A DNA stretch of 64,000 nt, from contig NZ_JYFC01000001.1 in the NCBI RefSeq assembly GCF_000938265.1, positions 682,001-746,000 on the forward strand. Reading direction: 5' to 3'. Shown one piece after another: positions 36,099-44,928 of the stretch (positions are counted from its first letter, which is position 1; every line of letters starts with the position of its first letter). Made by a program: the position numbers and the translations under genes. The notes under the pieces are model-generated. The model ran no database searches, was not told the origin of the DNA, and saw only the letters and a list, made by a program, of their open reading frames with translations. Origin of the DNA: Agreia bicolorata (GTDB lineage: Bacteria > Actinomycetota > Actinomycetes > Actinomycetales > Microbacteriaceae).

Positions 36099-36992
36099 AT
36101 GACGATCGTGTACTCTCAGGCCGTTCCGCAGTTCGACACGACTCCTCTGACGTCCTCCCCTCCCGAAACAGCCCTTCAGGCATTCGCTGAGACCAATGCT
36201 CTGCACTACGAGACGTCGGCGCCCGCACCCGCGTACGGCGGCGCGCTCTTCGAATATCTCGAGAACGCCTCTGTGAGCGATCGCTTCAGCGGCGAGGTGG
36301 GAGGACGACTCTTCGACGTCGGCACCGTGACCGGCACCGTCGGTGGATCGCAGTCGCGCACGACGTCGGGAGGCGTGCAGATCACGAGCTCGTTCACGTC
36401 GACCCGACGCGCCACGCACGGCTACCTCGTCATCCGGCTCGACCGAGCGCTGCCTCATATCGTGCTCGACGCGACCCAGAACGACCGCACGTTCGGCTCG
36501 AGCATCCCGATGCCCATCGCCCAAGACCAGCGGCTGTCACTCGAGGGCGACTTCGACAACCACTTCCGCCTGTACTGCCCGACAGGCTACGAGCGCGACG
36601 CTCTCTACGTGATGACACCCGATCTCATGGCTCTGCTTATCGACGACGCGGGCGACCTCGACGCCGAGATCGTCGACGACCTCTTCTATCTCTATTCGAA
36701 CGACGCGTTCGACGTGGCCGATCCGGCCCTGTGGCAGCGGCTCGCATCTATTCGAGCAGTCCTCGGGGCGAAAGCTCTGTCTCAGACGGAGAACTACTCC
36801 GATGACCGCGTCGCGGGTCGCGCAGCCAATGCTGTCGGCGAAGACGGCAGGCGGCTCCGCCAGACGTTCATCGCCGCAGACTCAAGCATGACGCCCCGCC
36901 GACTCCTGTTCATCGTCGGCGGGGCATTCGTGCTGATCTTCGGCGTCGTCATCACCGGATTCGTTCTGATCTGGGGCGCGATCTCGCCCTGA
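36099..36992 (+). CDS. Membrane-anchored protein of unknown function
   Basis: A 297-residue protein with a large soluble part and one C-terminal helix ([21 protein letters not shown]), so it is probably tail-anchored facing the cytoplasm. The segment [35 protein letters not shown] looks like a conserved core, in pieces [10 protein letters not shown] and [13 protein letters not shown] do not know a function for it. The start could be ATG 36099 or GTG 36108. It stands alone between divergent and convergent neighbours. Confidence 0.75.
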   Translation: MTIVYSQAVPQFDTTPLTSSPPETALQAFAETNALHYETSAPAPAYGGALFEYLENASVSDRFSGEVGGRLFDVGTVTGTVGGSQSRTTSGGVQITSSFTSTRRATHGYLVIRLDRALPHIVLDATQNDRTFGSSIPMPIAQDQRLSLEGDFDNHFRLYCPTGYERDALYVMTPDLMALLIDDAGDLDAEIVDDLFYLYSNDAFDVADPALWQRLASIRAVLGAKALSQTENYSDDRVAGRAANAVGEDGRRLRQTFIAADSSMTPRRLLFIVGGAFVLIFGVVITGFVLIWGAISP

Positions 36993-37011
36993 TCGGTGCT
37001 GGCGTGGCGGG

Positions 37012-37848
37012 TCAGTTGACCTCGTCGGGGTGCCCGCCGACGCGGCCGTCCTTCTCGAGGGCGGTGATCGATTGCTGCTCGGCATCGCTCAGCTCGAAGT
37101 CGAAGATCTCGAAGTTCTCGACTATGCGCTCGCGGTTGTTCGACTTGGGAAAGATGATGTTGCCGAGCTGGATGTGCCAGCGCAGGATCACCTGGGCGAG
37201 CGACTTGCCGTGTGCATCCGCAATCGCCTGCACGTTCGGGTCTTTCAGCAGGGCGCCGTGGGCGAGCGGGCTCCACGCCTCTGTCGCGATTCCGTACTCG
37301 CGACCGAATGCGGTGATATCGCGCTGCTGGAATTCGGGGTGCAGCTCGATCTGATTGACGGCGGGAACCACGTCGGTCTCGCTCAGCAGACGGGTCAGGT
37401 GCTCGACCGTGAAGTTCGACACGCCGATCGACTTGGCACGGCCCGACTCGCGGATCTTCTCGAGAGCCTTCCACGCCTCGACGTAGTTGTCGTTCGCGGG
37501 GGCCGGCCAGTGGATGAGGTACAGGTCGACATAGTCGAGCTGCAGGCGACCGAGGCTCTTCTCGAAGGCTTCAAGACCAGATTCATAACCCTGATCTGCG
37601 TTCCACAGCTTCGTGGTGATGAACAGCTCATCGCGGTTGATGCCGCTGGTCTTGATGGCGTGACCGACGCCCTCTTCGTTGCCATAGATCTTGGCGGTGT
37701 CGATGTGCCGGTAGCCCACCTCGAACGCCTCGCTGACGACGCGCGACGTCTTGTCGGGGTCGACCTTGAAGACGCCGAAGCCGAGCTGCGGAATGGTGTT
37801 GCCGTCGTTCAGGGTGATCGTGGGTACTGAAGATTCAGAAGTAGTCAT
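37012..37848 (-). CDS. Aldo/keto reductase (2,5-diketogluconate-reductase-like)
   Basis: A 278-residue NADPH-dependent TIM-barrel oxidoreductase. The catalytic tetrad lies in GYRHIDTAKIYGNE (Asp, Tyr), TTKLW (Lys) and LIHWPAP (His); NNRERIVENFEIFDFEL binds the cofactor. The ATG overlaps the stop of the lyase-like gene (ATGA), making it the last gene of a four-gene operon. It resembles the aldo/keto reductase at 60.2 kb, probably a paralogue. Confidence 0.93.
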   Translation of the reverse strand: MTTSESSVPTITLNDGNTIPQLGFGVFKVDPDKTSRVVSEAFEVGYRHIDTAKIYGNEEGVGHAIKTSGINRDELFITTKLWNADQGYESGLEAFEKSLGRLQLDYVDLYLIHWPAPANDNYVEAWKALEKIRESGRAKSIGVSNFTVEHLTRLLSETDVVPAVNQIELHPEFQQRDITAFGREYGIATEAWSPLAHGALLKDPNVQAIADAHGKSLAQVILRWHIQLGNIIFPKSNNRERIVENFEIFDFELSDAEQQSITALEKDGRVGGHPDEVN

Positions 37849-39275
37849 TGGTCAATGCTGTCACGTTGGCCGGCCGATGAGACGGCCTTGACGGCGTGGG
37901 CCACGAGGTTCCGGCCGGTGTCGAACTCACCGATGAGTTCCACCAGCTCCGCCGCCAGATCGCGTGTGCCTCGGCCGAGCCGGGGAGGCGTTTCGAGACT
38001 CCGCACGAGTTCCGCCGCGTGAAGCGCCTCAATGGCGAAGATCTGTCGGCAGAGAACGATCTGCCTCTGCATGAGGCGCACGGCCAAGGGCGCGAATGAG
38101 GCATGGTCCTCGACCTCAGAAAGCGTGGTTCCGGATGTCGACACCGGGTTGGCGAGGTGCCTCACCTCGGCGAGCAGGTCAGCCGCCGCATACCAGGTGA
38201 GACCCGGCACGGCGTTGCTGCCCGCACGCCGGAGCGGAGTCGCGAGACCCGAGAGCACGGCGATGCGGCGTTCGGAGATGCCCGCCGCGTGGGCGAGGGC
38301 GACGCGCAGGCTCTCGAGAGCCAGGACAAGTCCGAGAGGCTCGAAATTGCCGTTCGACACCAGCGCTCCCCCGCTGCCGGCCTCGTCGAGCACAACGAGC
38401 GGGTTGTCGCCCGGAGCGTTGAGTTCGGACTCGACGACCGATGCGGCGAGCGCGGAGGCGTCTCGAAGGGCGCCATGCACCTGCGGCACCGTGCGGAACG
38501 ACAAGGGATCCTGCACCGACGTCGCGCACCCGGCCTCGTCGAGCAGGCCGCCGGCCACGCGCGACAGGATGGCCCAGGCCGTCTGCTGCCTGCCGACCGA
38601 GCGTCTCGCGTGCACGCGCGGGTCGAACGGCGCCAGCGAGCCGCCAGAGCCGGCGGCGCCCAGAGCCTCGAGCGACAGGGCCGCGACCGCGTCGGCTTCG
38701 TGGGCGAGCGCTCGCAGATCGGAGATCACGAGAGCACCCACGCCGATCGAATAGGAGTTCGCGCTGATGGCTGCGAGCGCCTCGCCCGCCGCGAACGGCA
38801 GACTCCCTCGCACGTGCGCGGCGATCTCGGCGAGCAGAGCGAGGTCGGACGCGCCCACCGAGCCCGTCGCATAGACCTCGGGAAGCGGGCCGCCGTCGAG
38901 GAGCCGCGCATACGCATCCGCGAGCTCGGGTCGCACGCCCGAGCCACCCAGCGAGAAGCCGACCACGCGGGCGAAGACCAGCGCGCGCACCTCGCGTTCG
39001 GCGAGCGGGTCGCCGATGCTGCCCCGGTGGTTATCGATGATGCGGTTCTGAAAGGCGGCGATCTCGTCGGCTGCGACGCGTGTGTCGCGGCCGGCACCCA
39101 GGTGGGTGTTCAGGCCGTAGACGGCCGATCCTGATTGCTGCGCCGACTCAACAACGCGACGGGCGCGAGCGATCGTGCCGACGACATCCGGGGCCAACTC
39201 GACCGACGCCCCGTCTGCCACGGCGACGACATCGTCGATCGTGATCGGCTGCCCCTCGAGCCGGAGCACGCTCAT
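37845..39275 (-). CDS. Aromatic amino acid lyase family protein with altered MIO site
   Basis: A 476-residue homologue of histidine/phenylalanine ammonia-lyases. Family motifs are clear: YGLNTHLG (Tyr53), VQDPLSFRTVPQVHGA and LVSNGNFEPLG. However, the triad that cyclises into the MIO electrophile, normally Ala-Ser-Gly in SVGASGDLAPL, reads SVGASDLALL: Ala142-Ser143-Asp144, the glycine missing and the proline replaced. The nucleotides (GGCGCGTCCGACCTC) are unambiguous. It may therefore catalyse a different or MIO-free elimination, or be inactive. ATGA overlaps on both sides tie it to the monooxygenase and aldo/keto reductase. Confidence 0.88.
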   Translation of the reverse strand: MSVLRLEGQPITIDDVVAVADGASVELAPDVVGTIARARRVVESAQQSGSAVYGLNTHLGAGRDTRVAADEIAAFQNRIIDNHRGSIGDPLAEREVRALVFARVVGFSLGGSGVRPELADAYARLLDGGPLPEVYATGSVGASDLALLAEIAAHVRGSLPFAAGEALAAISANSYSIGVGALVISDLRALAHEADAVAALSLEALGAAGSGGSLAPFDPRVHARRSVGRQQTAWAILSRVAGGLLDEAGCATSVQDPLSFRTVPQVHGALRDASALAASVVESELNAPGDNPLVVLDEAGSGGALVSNGNFEPLGLVLALESLRVALAHAAGISERRIAVLSGLATPLRRAGSNAVPGLTWYAAADLLAEVRHLANPVSTSGTTLSEVEDHASFAPLAVRLMQRQIVLCRQIFAIEALHAAELVRSLETPPRLGRGTRDLAAELVELIGEFDTGRNLVAHAVKAVSSAGQRDSIDQ

Positions 39276-40576
39276 CAGAAGTCCAGGAGGTTGCCGCGCA
39301 GGCCACCGTCACCGAACTCGCGACGGATGAGTCCCCGCTTTCGCAGCACAGGAACGAGAGGGTCAAGGGTGCGGTGCACGTTCGCGGGATGCACCTGGCC
39401 GGCGAAGAGGAATCCGTCTCCGCCGCTGGCCTCGCCGAGGGCCTCGAGGTGATCGACGATCTCGTCGGCCGTGCCGATCACCGCGAGCCCGTCGCGGTTC
39501 GCGCGCACCTGCAGGATCTCGCGGAGCGTGGAGCCGGGCGGCGCCGACTTGACGAAGTTGTCGAGGGTTCCCTGGTTGCTGTTCGTGGTGAGTTCGGGCA
39601 GGGGCGCGTCGAGGTCGAAAGCTTTGAAGTCGACTCCCGAGAGGTACGAGATCGACTGGAGCGCCTCGTCGATCGCGGCCTGGTTGAGGTCTGAGCGCCG
39701 GGCCTTCACGCTGGCGGTCTCCTCCGCGTTCGCGGTGACGATCGGCGTGACCGCGAAGAGCACCTTCACGTGGTCGGGGTTGCGGCCGGCCGCCAGGGCG
39801 ACCTGGCGGATGCTGTCGCGAAACTCGCGGTTGCGCTCAGGCGTCGACGACAGGGCGATGATCACGTCGGAGTTCTGCCCCGCGAAGTCTCGCCCACGGC
39901 CAGATGCGCCTGCCTGCACCATGACCGGTTCCTCGGGAAGCGGCGCCGTGTTGATCGGGCCACGCACCTTGAAGAATCGGCCGTCGTGGTTGATGGGGGC
40001 CACCTTGGTGAAGTCGGCGAAGACGCCGCGCTCGGCATCCTCGACGATCGCGTCGGGCTGCCAGCTGCGCCAGAGCTTGCGAATGACGCTCACCCACTCG
40101 TCGGCACGGTCGTAGCGCAGGTCGTGCTCGATCTGCTTGTCGAGACCGTAGTTCTGGGCGGCGAGATCGCTTCCGCTGGTCACGACGTTCCAGCCGAGGC
40201 GGCCGTCGGCGAAGTGCTGCAGCGTCGCCAGAAGACGAGCCGCCGTGAACGGTTCGTAGAACGAGGCGCTCAGCGTCGGCACGATGCCGAGGTTCTCGGT
40301 CGCCGACAACAGATAGGGAACGAGTGGCAGCGGGTCGTGCTTCGGAGCGAACCGTGCGTTGGCGAGGTTGACCTCGCTCGTGCCGCCGTAGGTGTCGGGA
40401 ACGGTGACGCCATCTTCGATGATCAGCAGGTCGAGGCCGCTGTGCTCGAACAGGCGCGCGGCGTCTTGGTAGACCTGCGGCTTCTTCCAGTCGTAACCGA
40501 TGCCGTAGGTGGGATCGCCCCATCCCTGAACCCCGAAACCCGCGCCGAGAAACCATCCGAAGTGAAGCAGAGCCAT
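39275..40576 (-). CDS. LLM-class flavin-dependent monooxygenase (NtaA/SnaA/DszA family)
   Basis: A 433-residue FMNH2-dependent monooxygenase. Typical features are HFGWFLGAGFGVQGWG at the N-terminus, ARLLATLQHFADGRLGWNVVTSGS split as DGRLGWNVVTS, and PVMVQAGASGRGRDFA. Family members oxidise substrates such as aminopolycarboxylates, dibenzothiophene sulfone or S-alkyl-cysteine derivatives, using reduced FMN from a separate reductase; none is encoded nearby. The ATG at 40576 fits the conserved start. It follows the PLP-enzyme gene by 31 nt. Confidence 0.92.
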   Translation of the reverse strand: MALLHFGWFLGAGFGVQGWGDPTYGIGYDWKKPQVYQDAARLFEHSGLDLLIIEDGVTVPDTYGGTSEVNLANARFAPKHDPLPLVPYLLSATENLGIVPTLSASFYEPFTAARLLATLQHFADGRLGWNVVTSGSDLAAQNYGLDKQIEHDLRYDRADEWVSVIRKLWRSWQPDAIVEDAERGVFADFTKVAPINHDGRFFKVRGPINTAPLPEEPVMVQAGASGRGRDFAGQNSDVIIALSSTPERNREFRDSIRQVALAAGRNPDHVKVLFAVTPIVTANAEETASVKARRSDLNQAAIDEALQSISYLSGVDFKAFDLDAPLPELTTNSNQGTLDNFVKSAPPGSTLREILQVRANRDGLAVIGTADEIVDHLEALGEASGGDGFLFAGQVHPANVHRTLDPLVPVLRKRGLIRREFGDGGLRGNLLDF

Positions 40577-40607
40577 AACGAAGAACCTTTGGAGAAGTGG
40601 GCGTGGG

Positions 40608-41654
40608 TCAGATCGAATACGTGCCGACGCCGAGGTCGGTGAGCCACGCATCGTCGAACGCCTTGGTCAGATAGTTCGCGCCGGTGTCGGGAGCGATCGC
40701 GACGACCACCGAGCCCTGCGAAGCCTTCGCCGCCACGCGCAGAGCGACGGCCACGGCGAGCGCTGACGAGGGTCCGAGCAGCAGAGCCTCCGAGGCCGCG
40801 AGCGTGTGCACGGTGTCGTAGATCTCCTGATCCGAGACCACCACATACTCGTCGACGACCTCGTGATGGTATGTCCGCGGCCAATTCGGCTGGGTCCACC
40901 GGTTGCCGGCGCCCTCGACATTGATCTGCCCTGCCGCGTTTCCGCTGTAGGTCGACCCGGTCGGGTCGGCCCCGATGACCCGGATGTGATCGGCCGAGAC
41001 ATCTTTGAGGTAACGGCCGGTTCCACTGATCGTTCCGCCCGTGCCGACGGATGCGACGAGGTGCGTGACCTTGTGGGCCGTCTGTCGCCAGATCTCCGGA
41101 CCCGTGGTCTGGTAGTGCGCTCCGGGGTTGCTCTCGTTCTCGTACTGCGAGGGGCGCCATGCGTTGGGCAGATCTGCCGCGATGCGATCAGCGATGGCCC
41201 GCGCGTTGTTCGGGCTCTCGGGCGGCGCCTCCCAGTCGGCCTCGACCAGCCGCGCGCCGTAGGCCTTCAGCACGGCGCGCTTCTCGTCGGAGATGTACGC
41301 GCTGTGGATGATCACCACGGGGTGACCGGTGAGTCTGCCCACGAGCGCCAAACCGATGCCGGTGTTGCCGGAGCTGGACTCCACGATGGTGGCGCCGGGC
41401 TTGAGCGCACCGCTCGCCTCGGCAGCGCGCACCATGTGCAGGGCGATGCGATCCTTCACGGATCCTCCCGCGTTGCGGCTCTCGAGTTTCACGAGCACGC
41501 GGGCCGGCAGCCCCTGAGCCAGAACGTTGAGTTCGATCAGAGGCGTGTTGCCGATGAGCGAGAGTACCGAGGGGGTGACGTCTTCGACGAGTTCCGCACA
41601 CGGCTCCTGTCCTGACGCCGGAGCGGCCTGGGGATGCGTGTCGAGGTTCGTCAT
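40608..41654 (-). CDS. Cysteine synthase family PLP enzyme
   Basis: A 348-residue fold-type II PLP enzyme. PLP-Lys is in NAGGSVKDR, substrate loop SSSGNTGIGLA, phosphate-binding GTGGTISGTG. It has an N-terminal extension of ~30 residues and resembles O-acetylserine sulfhydrylase/cystathionine beta-synthase, without a CBS domain. First gene of the operon; a TATTCT box (plus-strand 41661-41666) lies 6 nt before the ATG. The operon context suggests a specialised beta-replacement or beta-elimination step rather than housekeeping cysteine synthesis (inference). Confidence 0.9.
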   Translation of the reverse strand: MTNLDTHPQAAPASGQEPCAELVEDVTPSVLSLIGNTPLIELNVLAQGLPARVLVKLESRNAGGSVKDRIALHMVRAAEASGALKPGATIVESSSGNTGIGLALVGRLTGHPVVIIHSAYISDEKRAVLKAYGARLVEADWEAPPESPNNARAIADRIAADLPNAWRPSQYENESNPGAHYQTTGPEIWRQTAHKVTHLVASVGTGGTISGTGRYLKDVSADHIRVIGADPTGSTYSGNAAGQINVEGAGNRWTQPNWPRTYHHEVVDEYVVVSDQEIYDTVHTLAASEALLLGPSSALAVAVALRVAAKASQGSVVVAIAPDTGANYLTKAFDDAWLTDLGVGTYSI

Positions 41655-41791
41655 GAAGCGAGAATACGGTGAGGACGACGCTTCATAGCGTCGTGTGTCG
41701 CCCTGTTACACAGCGGTCACGGAGGCTCCCGCACGGCCGCGGCGTTAGCATTGCTCGCGGCATTCGGAGTCAGTCAAGTGGAGGTATTCGC

Positions 41792-42655
41792 ATGAGCCAA
41801 GGATCACTCGTCTTCGCGGGCGGCGGCGTCGCCGGGATCGCATGGGAGCTGGGCGTCGTACAGGGGCTTCTCGATGCAGACCCGGCTCTCGTCGATCGCC
41901 TGCTCGCCCCGCAGACCCGGTTCATCGGAACGTCTGCCGGATCCGCTGTCGCCGCGCAGCTCGCCGGCACAACCGGCCTCGCCGCGTCGTTCGCCGCACA
42001 GCTCGAGGAGGAGACAGCCGAGCTCGGGGCAGACGTCGACGTGCAGGAGCTGCAGGCACGCTTCCTTTCCGCCGTCGAGGGAGCGACCTCGCCCACCGAT
42101 GCCCTCCAGCGCATCGGCCGGCTCGCGCTCGAGACGCCGTCGGTCGACGAATCGGTTCGCCTCGAGGTCATCCGATCACGTCTCGTCGACAGCGAATGGC
42201 CAGAGCGAGACCTGAAGATCACGGCCGTCGAGGTCGAACGCGGCGAGTTCGTCGTCTTCGACCGGTCGAGCGGCGTCGACCTCGTCGACGCCATCGCCGC
42301 GAGTTGCGCCGTTCCGGGCGTCTGGCCGCCGGTCACCATCGGCGGTTCCCGTTACATGGATGGCGGGGCCCGGTCAGGCAGCAACGCCGACCTCGCCGCC
42401 GGCTCCGATTGGGTTGTCATCGTGACGCCTCTTCCCGGCGTGGGCGATCCCGGTGTCGGCACCGTCCCGACCGCGGAGCTCGACGCTCTCGGCGGCGTTC
42501 CGACCACCATCGTCTATGCCGACGCCGCGTCCATCGCGGCCTTCGGCCCGAATCCACTCGACCCCACGACCCGCCGCGCATCGGCCGAGGCGGGCCGCGC
42601 GGTCGGTCGCGCATCCGCCGCCCGCATCGCGGCCGTGCTCGACCAGGCGGAGTGA
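41792..42655 (+). CDS. Patatin-like phospholipase
   Basis: A 287-residue patatin-domain protein with the oxyanion loop GGGVAGIAWELG, nucleophile GTSAGS (Ser48) and a YMDGG motif holding the catalytic Asp. It starts at ATG 41792 with GGAGG 8 nt upstream. No signal peptide, so it would act on lipids from the cytosol. The next gene overlaps by 4 nt (GTGA). Confidence 0.9.
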   Translation: MSQGSLVFAGGGVAGIAWELGVVQGLLDADPALVDRLLAPQTRFIGTSAGSAVAAQLAGTTGLAASFAAQLEEETAELGADVDVQELQARFLSAVEGATSPTDALQRIGRLALETPSVDESVRLEVIRSRLVDSEWPERDLKITAVEVERGEFVVFDRSSGVDLVDAIAASCAVPGVWPPVTIGGSRYMDGGARSGSNADLAAGSDWVVIVTPLPGVGDPGVGTVPTAELDALGGVPTTIVYADAASIAAFGPNPLDPTTRRASAEAGRAVGRASAARIAAVLDQAE

Positions 42656-43254
42656 CCGTGCTGTTCGAGAGCCGAGGCGCGCGTCCGCGGGTCGATCCGG
42701 ATGCGCTGGTCGCGGCATCCGCAATCGTTTCCGGCGACGTGACGATCGGAGCCGGCTCGCGGATCATGCACGGCGCCGTACTGACTGCCGAGGACGGTCC
42801 GATCGTGATCGGCGCCAACGTCGTTGTGCTGGAGAACGCGGTGATCCGTGGACGGGCGGGCTATCCGGCCATCATCGGCGACGGCGTCATGATCGGGCCG
42901 CACGCCCACGTCAACGGCTGCGTCGTGGGTGACGGCGCGTTCCTCGCCACGGGCTCGTCGGTCTTTCCCGGCGCGACCATCGGCGACGGGGCCGAGGTGC
43001 GCATCAACGCCGTCGTACAGGTGAACACGCGGCTCGCTGCGGGCGCCGTCGTTCCCATCTCCTGGGTGGCCGTCGGCGACCCGGCTCAGCTCTTCTCCCC
43101 CGACAGGCACGACGAGATCTGGGCCGTGCAGCGCACGCTCGATTTTGTGGGCACCGTGTACGGAGCCGGCCCGGATGCCACGATGGCCGACATCATGCGA
43201 TCGCAGTCGGACTTCTACGGGGAGCACCACGGCGACACTGCGATCGCCGACTAA
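42652..43254 (+). CDS. Left-handed beta-helix protein (gamma-carbonic-anhydrase/hexapeptide family)
   Basis: A 200-residue protein built of hexapeptide repeats (VSGDVTIGAGSRI, IGDGVMIGPHAHVNGCVVGDG, IGDGAEVRINAVV), ending in an alpha-helical tail. His residues in IMHG and GPHAHVNG are candidates for the zinc site of gamma-class carbonic anhydrases, but the set is not complete enough to claim activity. Start is GTG 42652 overlapping the patatin stop, or GTG 42658. Confidence 0.82.
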   Translation: MTVLFESRGARPRVDPDALVAASAIVSGDVTIGAGSRIMHGAVLTAEDGPIVIGANVVVLENAVIRGRAGYPAIIGDGVMIGPHAHVNGCVVGDGAFLATGSSVFPGATIGDGAEVRINAVVQVNTRLAAGAVVPISWVAVGDPAQLFSPDRHDEIWAVQRTLDFVGTVYGAGPDATMADIMRSQSDFYGEHHGDTAIAD

Positions 43255-43274
43255 CCTGCCTGTGACGCCACCTG

Positions 43275-43337
43275 CGCTGGTCGAGTACGCCGCCTGCGTC
43301 CGTACCGAGGCCACCGCTCCCTGAGCTTGTCGAAGGG
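43275..43337. repeat. Intergenic repeat including a perfect CCCTGAGCTTGTCGAAGGG element
   Basis: GCGCTGGTCGAGTAC (43275-43289) resembles one end of the GCTGGTCGAGTA...CGTATCGAGACC repeat typical of this group, and CCCTGAGCTTGTCGAAGGG (43319-43337) is a full copy of the short REP-like element. It lies between the hexapeptide gene and the HNH gene. Confidence 0.6.
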
Positions 43338-43386
43338 CTCCCGGGCCGTGCATGACTACTCCTCCACAGGGCATCGATCACTAAAG

Positions 43387-43395
43387 TTATCCACA
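43387..43395 (+). promoter_or_regulatory. Isolated DnaA-box-like site
   Basis: TTATCCACA matches the DnaA box consensus exactly. It is single, with no cluster or AT-rich unwinding region, so it is not an origin. It lies 72 nt upstream of the HNH gene. Confidence 0.45.
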
Positions 43396-43466
43396 GCAAT
43401 ATCCCCTGATCAAGCACCGAATGCTCACCCGAAGTCAATGTCGGTGGCTGCTGTTTGACTTCTCGT

Positions 43467-44777
43467 ATGTCAAACACCATCCCGCTCCTCGAGCCCGACC
43501 CGTACACGGTCGCGCTCGAGGAGGTCGCCGCCCTCGACACGCAGATAGCCCGCCTCTCTGCGGTCAGGGCCAAACGCGTCACCGAGGCCCAGCGGCACCT
43601 GCACCGCCAGGCCCCGGTCGACACGTCCACCGCAGGTCCGCGGTGGTCCACGGCCCGGGTCGAGAGGATCGAGCTCCTCACCGAACTCGCGCTCCTGACT
43701 CGCCGCACCGAACACCGAACTGCCGTTCTCGTCGACACCAGCACCGCCCTCGTCGACCGCCTCCCCGCAACCCTCGCGGCGGTCGCTGCCGGTGCAGTGT
43801 CGTGGGAGCACGCCGAGGTCATCGCGAAGCACGCCGACGGCCTGCAGGGCGAAGCGCTTTCTCTTTACGACACCCGGTTGGCGGTGTTGGCAACTGAGGT
43901 GAACCCGAAGCAGCTCGAGAAGAAAGCCCGCCACGAAGTCGAACTCGCCCAACCCACCACCGCCGTCGAACGGGCGGAGAAAGCGGCGGGGACGCGGCGG
44001 ATCTATATCGATCCGGCAGCGGATGGCATGGCCTGCCTCACCCTGTTCGCCCCGGCACCGGAGATCCACGCCATCGCAGACCGCGCAGTCAGATTGGCGG
44101 CGGGGTTGAAGACCAGTGGGGACCCGCGCAGCATGGGGCACCTGAAAGTAGACGTCCTCACCGACCTGCTCCTCAACGGGGAACCATCCATCCCGGGAGC
44201 GACCCACGGTATTCGCGGTCGGGTGCACATCATGGTCCCGGCGATGACGGTGTTGGGTGTGGGTGAGGAGGCGGCGATCCTCCGCGGCTACGGTCCCATC
44301 GACCCCGCCACCGCAGCCCAACTCACCGCCGACGCGACGTCGTGGCGGCGCATCCTCACCGACCCCATCACGGGACGCATCCTGGCCACCGACCCTAGGG
44401 ACTACCGTCCGACCGCGCAGATGATCGACCACGCCAGACTCGTCCACCCGGAATGCGTGTTCCCGGGCTGCACGGTCCCGGCAGAGCAGGCCGACATGGA
44501 CCACACCGAAGACCACGCCTACGGCGGGGGAACTATCCCTGAGAACCTCGCACCGCTGAGCGCGGGTCATCATCGGGTGAAGCACCACACCAGGTGGCAG
44601 TTCGTTCAGAACGGAGACGACACCCTCACCGCGACATCACCCGCCGGACACGTGTACGTCATCCGGCCCGAAGGCCGGATGAAACCCGCACCACGGCAAC
44701 TCATCAAAGCCGCAGCCGCAGCCGCATCAGCCGCGACGACCACGGAAGAGGACAACCTCGACAACTGCCCCTTCTAA
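43467..44777 (+). CDS. HNH endonuclease of the DUF222 (13E12-repeat-like) family
   Basis: A 436-residue protein: an N-terminal alpha-helical DUF222 domain and a C-terminal HNH nuclease domain with CVFPGC...ADMDHTEDHAYGG, NLAPLSAGHHRVKHH. Such genes occur in many copies in actinobacterial genomes and are thought to be mobile or selfish. The start is ATG 43467. Repeats on both sides (43275-43337 and 44792-44879) fit a transposable or recombining unit, but no transposase or clear target duplication was found. Confidence 0.9.
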   Translation: MSNTIPLLEPDPYTVALEEVAALDTQIARLSAVRAKRVTEAQRHLHRQAPVDTSTAGPRWSTARVERIELLTELALLTRRTEHRTAVLVDTSTALVDRLPATLAAVAAGAVSWEHAEVIAKHADGLQGEALSLYDTRLAVLATEVNPKQLEKKARHEVELAQPTTAVERAEKAAGTRRIYIDPAADGMACLTLFAPAPEIHAIADRAVRLAAGLKTSGDPRSMGHLKVDVLTDLLLNGEPSIPGATHGIRGRVHIMVPAMTVLGVGEEAAILRGYGPIDPATAAQLTADATSWRRILTDPITGRILATDPRDYRPTAQMIDHARLVHPECVFPGCTVPAEQADMDHTEDHAYGGGTIPENLAPLSAGHHRVKHHTRWQFVQNGDDTLTATSPAGHVYVIRPEGRMKPAPRQLIKAAAAAASAATTTEEDNLDNCPF

Positions 44778-44791
44778 CCACCACCCCGGGC

Positions 44792-44879
44792 CTCGATACG
44801 GCCTCGGGCGGCCTCCTCGACCAGCGCAGGAATCTGCGCCGATCGAGCAGCGGCGCGAGGAACGAGCCCGCGTATCGAG
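44792..44879. repeat. Intergenic inverted repeat with CTCGATACG...CGTATCGAG ends
   Basis: CTCGATACG (44792-44800) and CGTATCGAG (44871-44879) are perfect inverted termini around CTCCTCGACCAGCG and GAGGAACGAG segments. This is the pattern of short repeats scattered between genes in Microbacteriaceae. It lies 14 nt after the HNH gene. Confidence 0.65.
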
Positions 44880-44928
44880 ATCACCCCGACCGTGGCAGAA
44901 GTACGCGCTGGTCGGTCATGCTGGACGC

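Noticed and set aside
43387-43395. Possible replication origin signalled by TTATCCACA
   Set aside because: Only one box is present, with no dnaA/dnaN/gyr genes or AT-rich unwinding region nearby.
43261-44890. Insertion sequence around the HNH gene
   Set aside because: No transposase is encoded and no clear target-site duplication was found; only family-typical repeats flank the gene.
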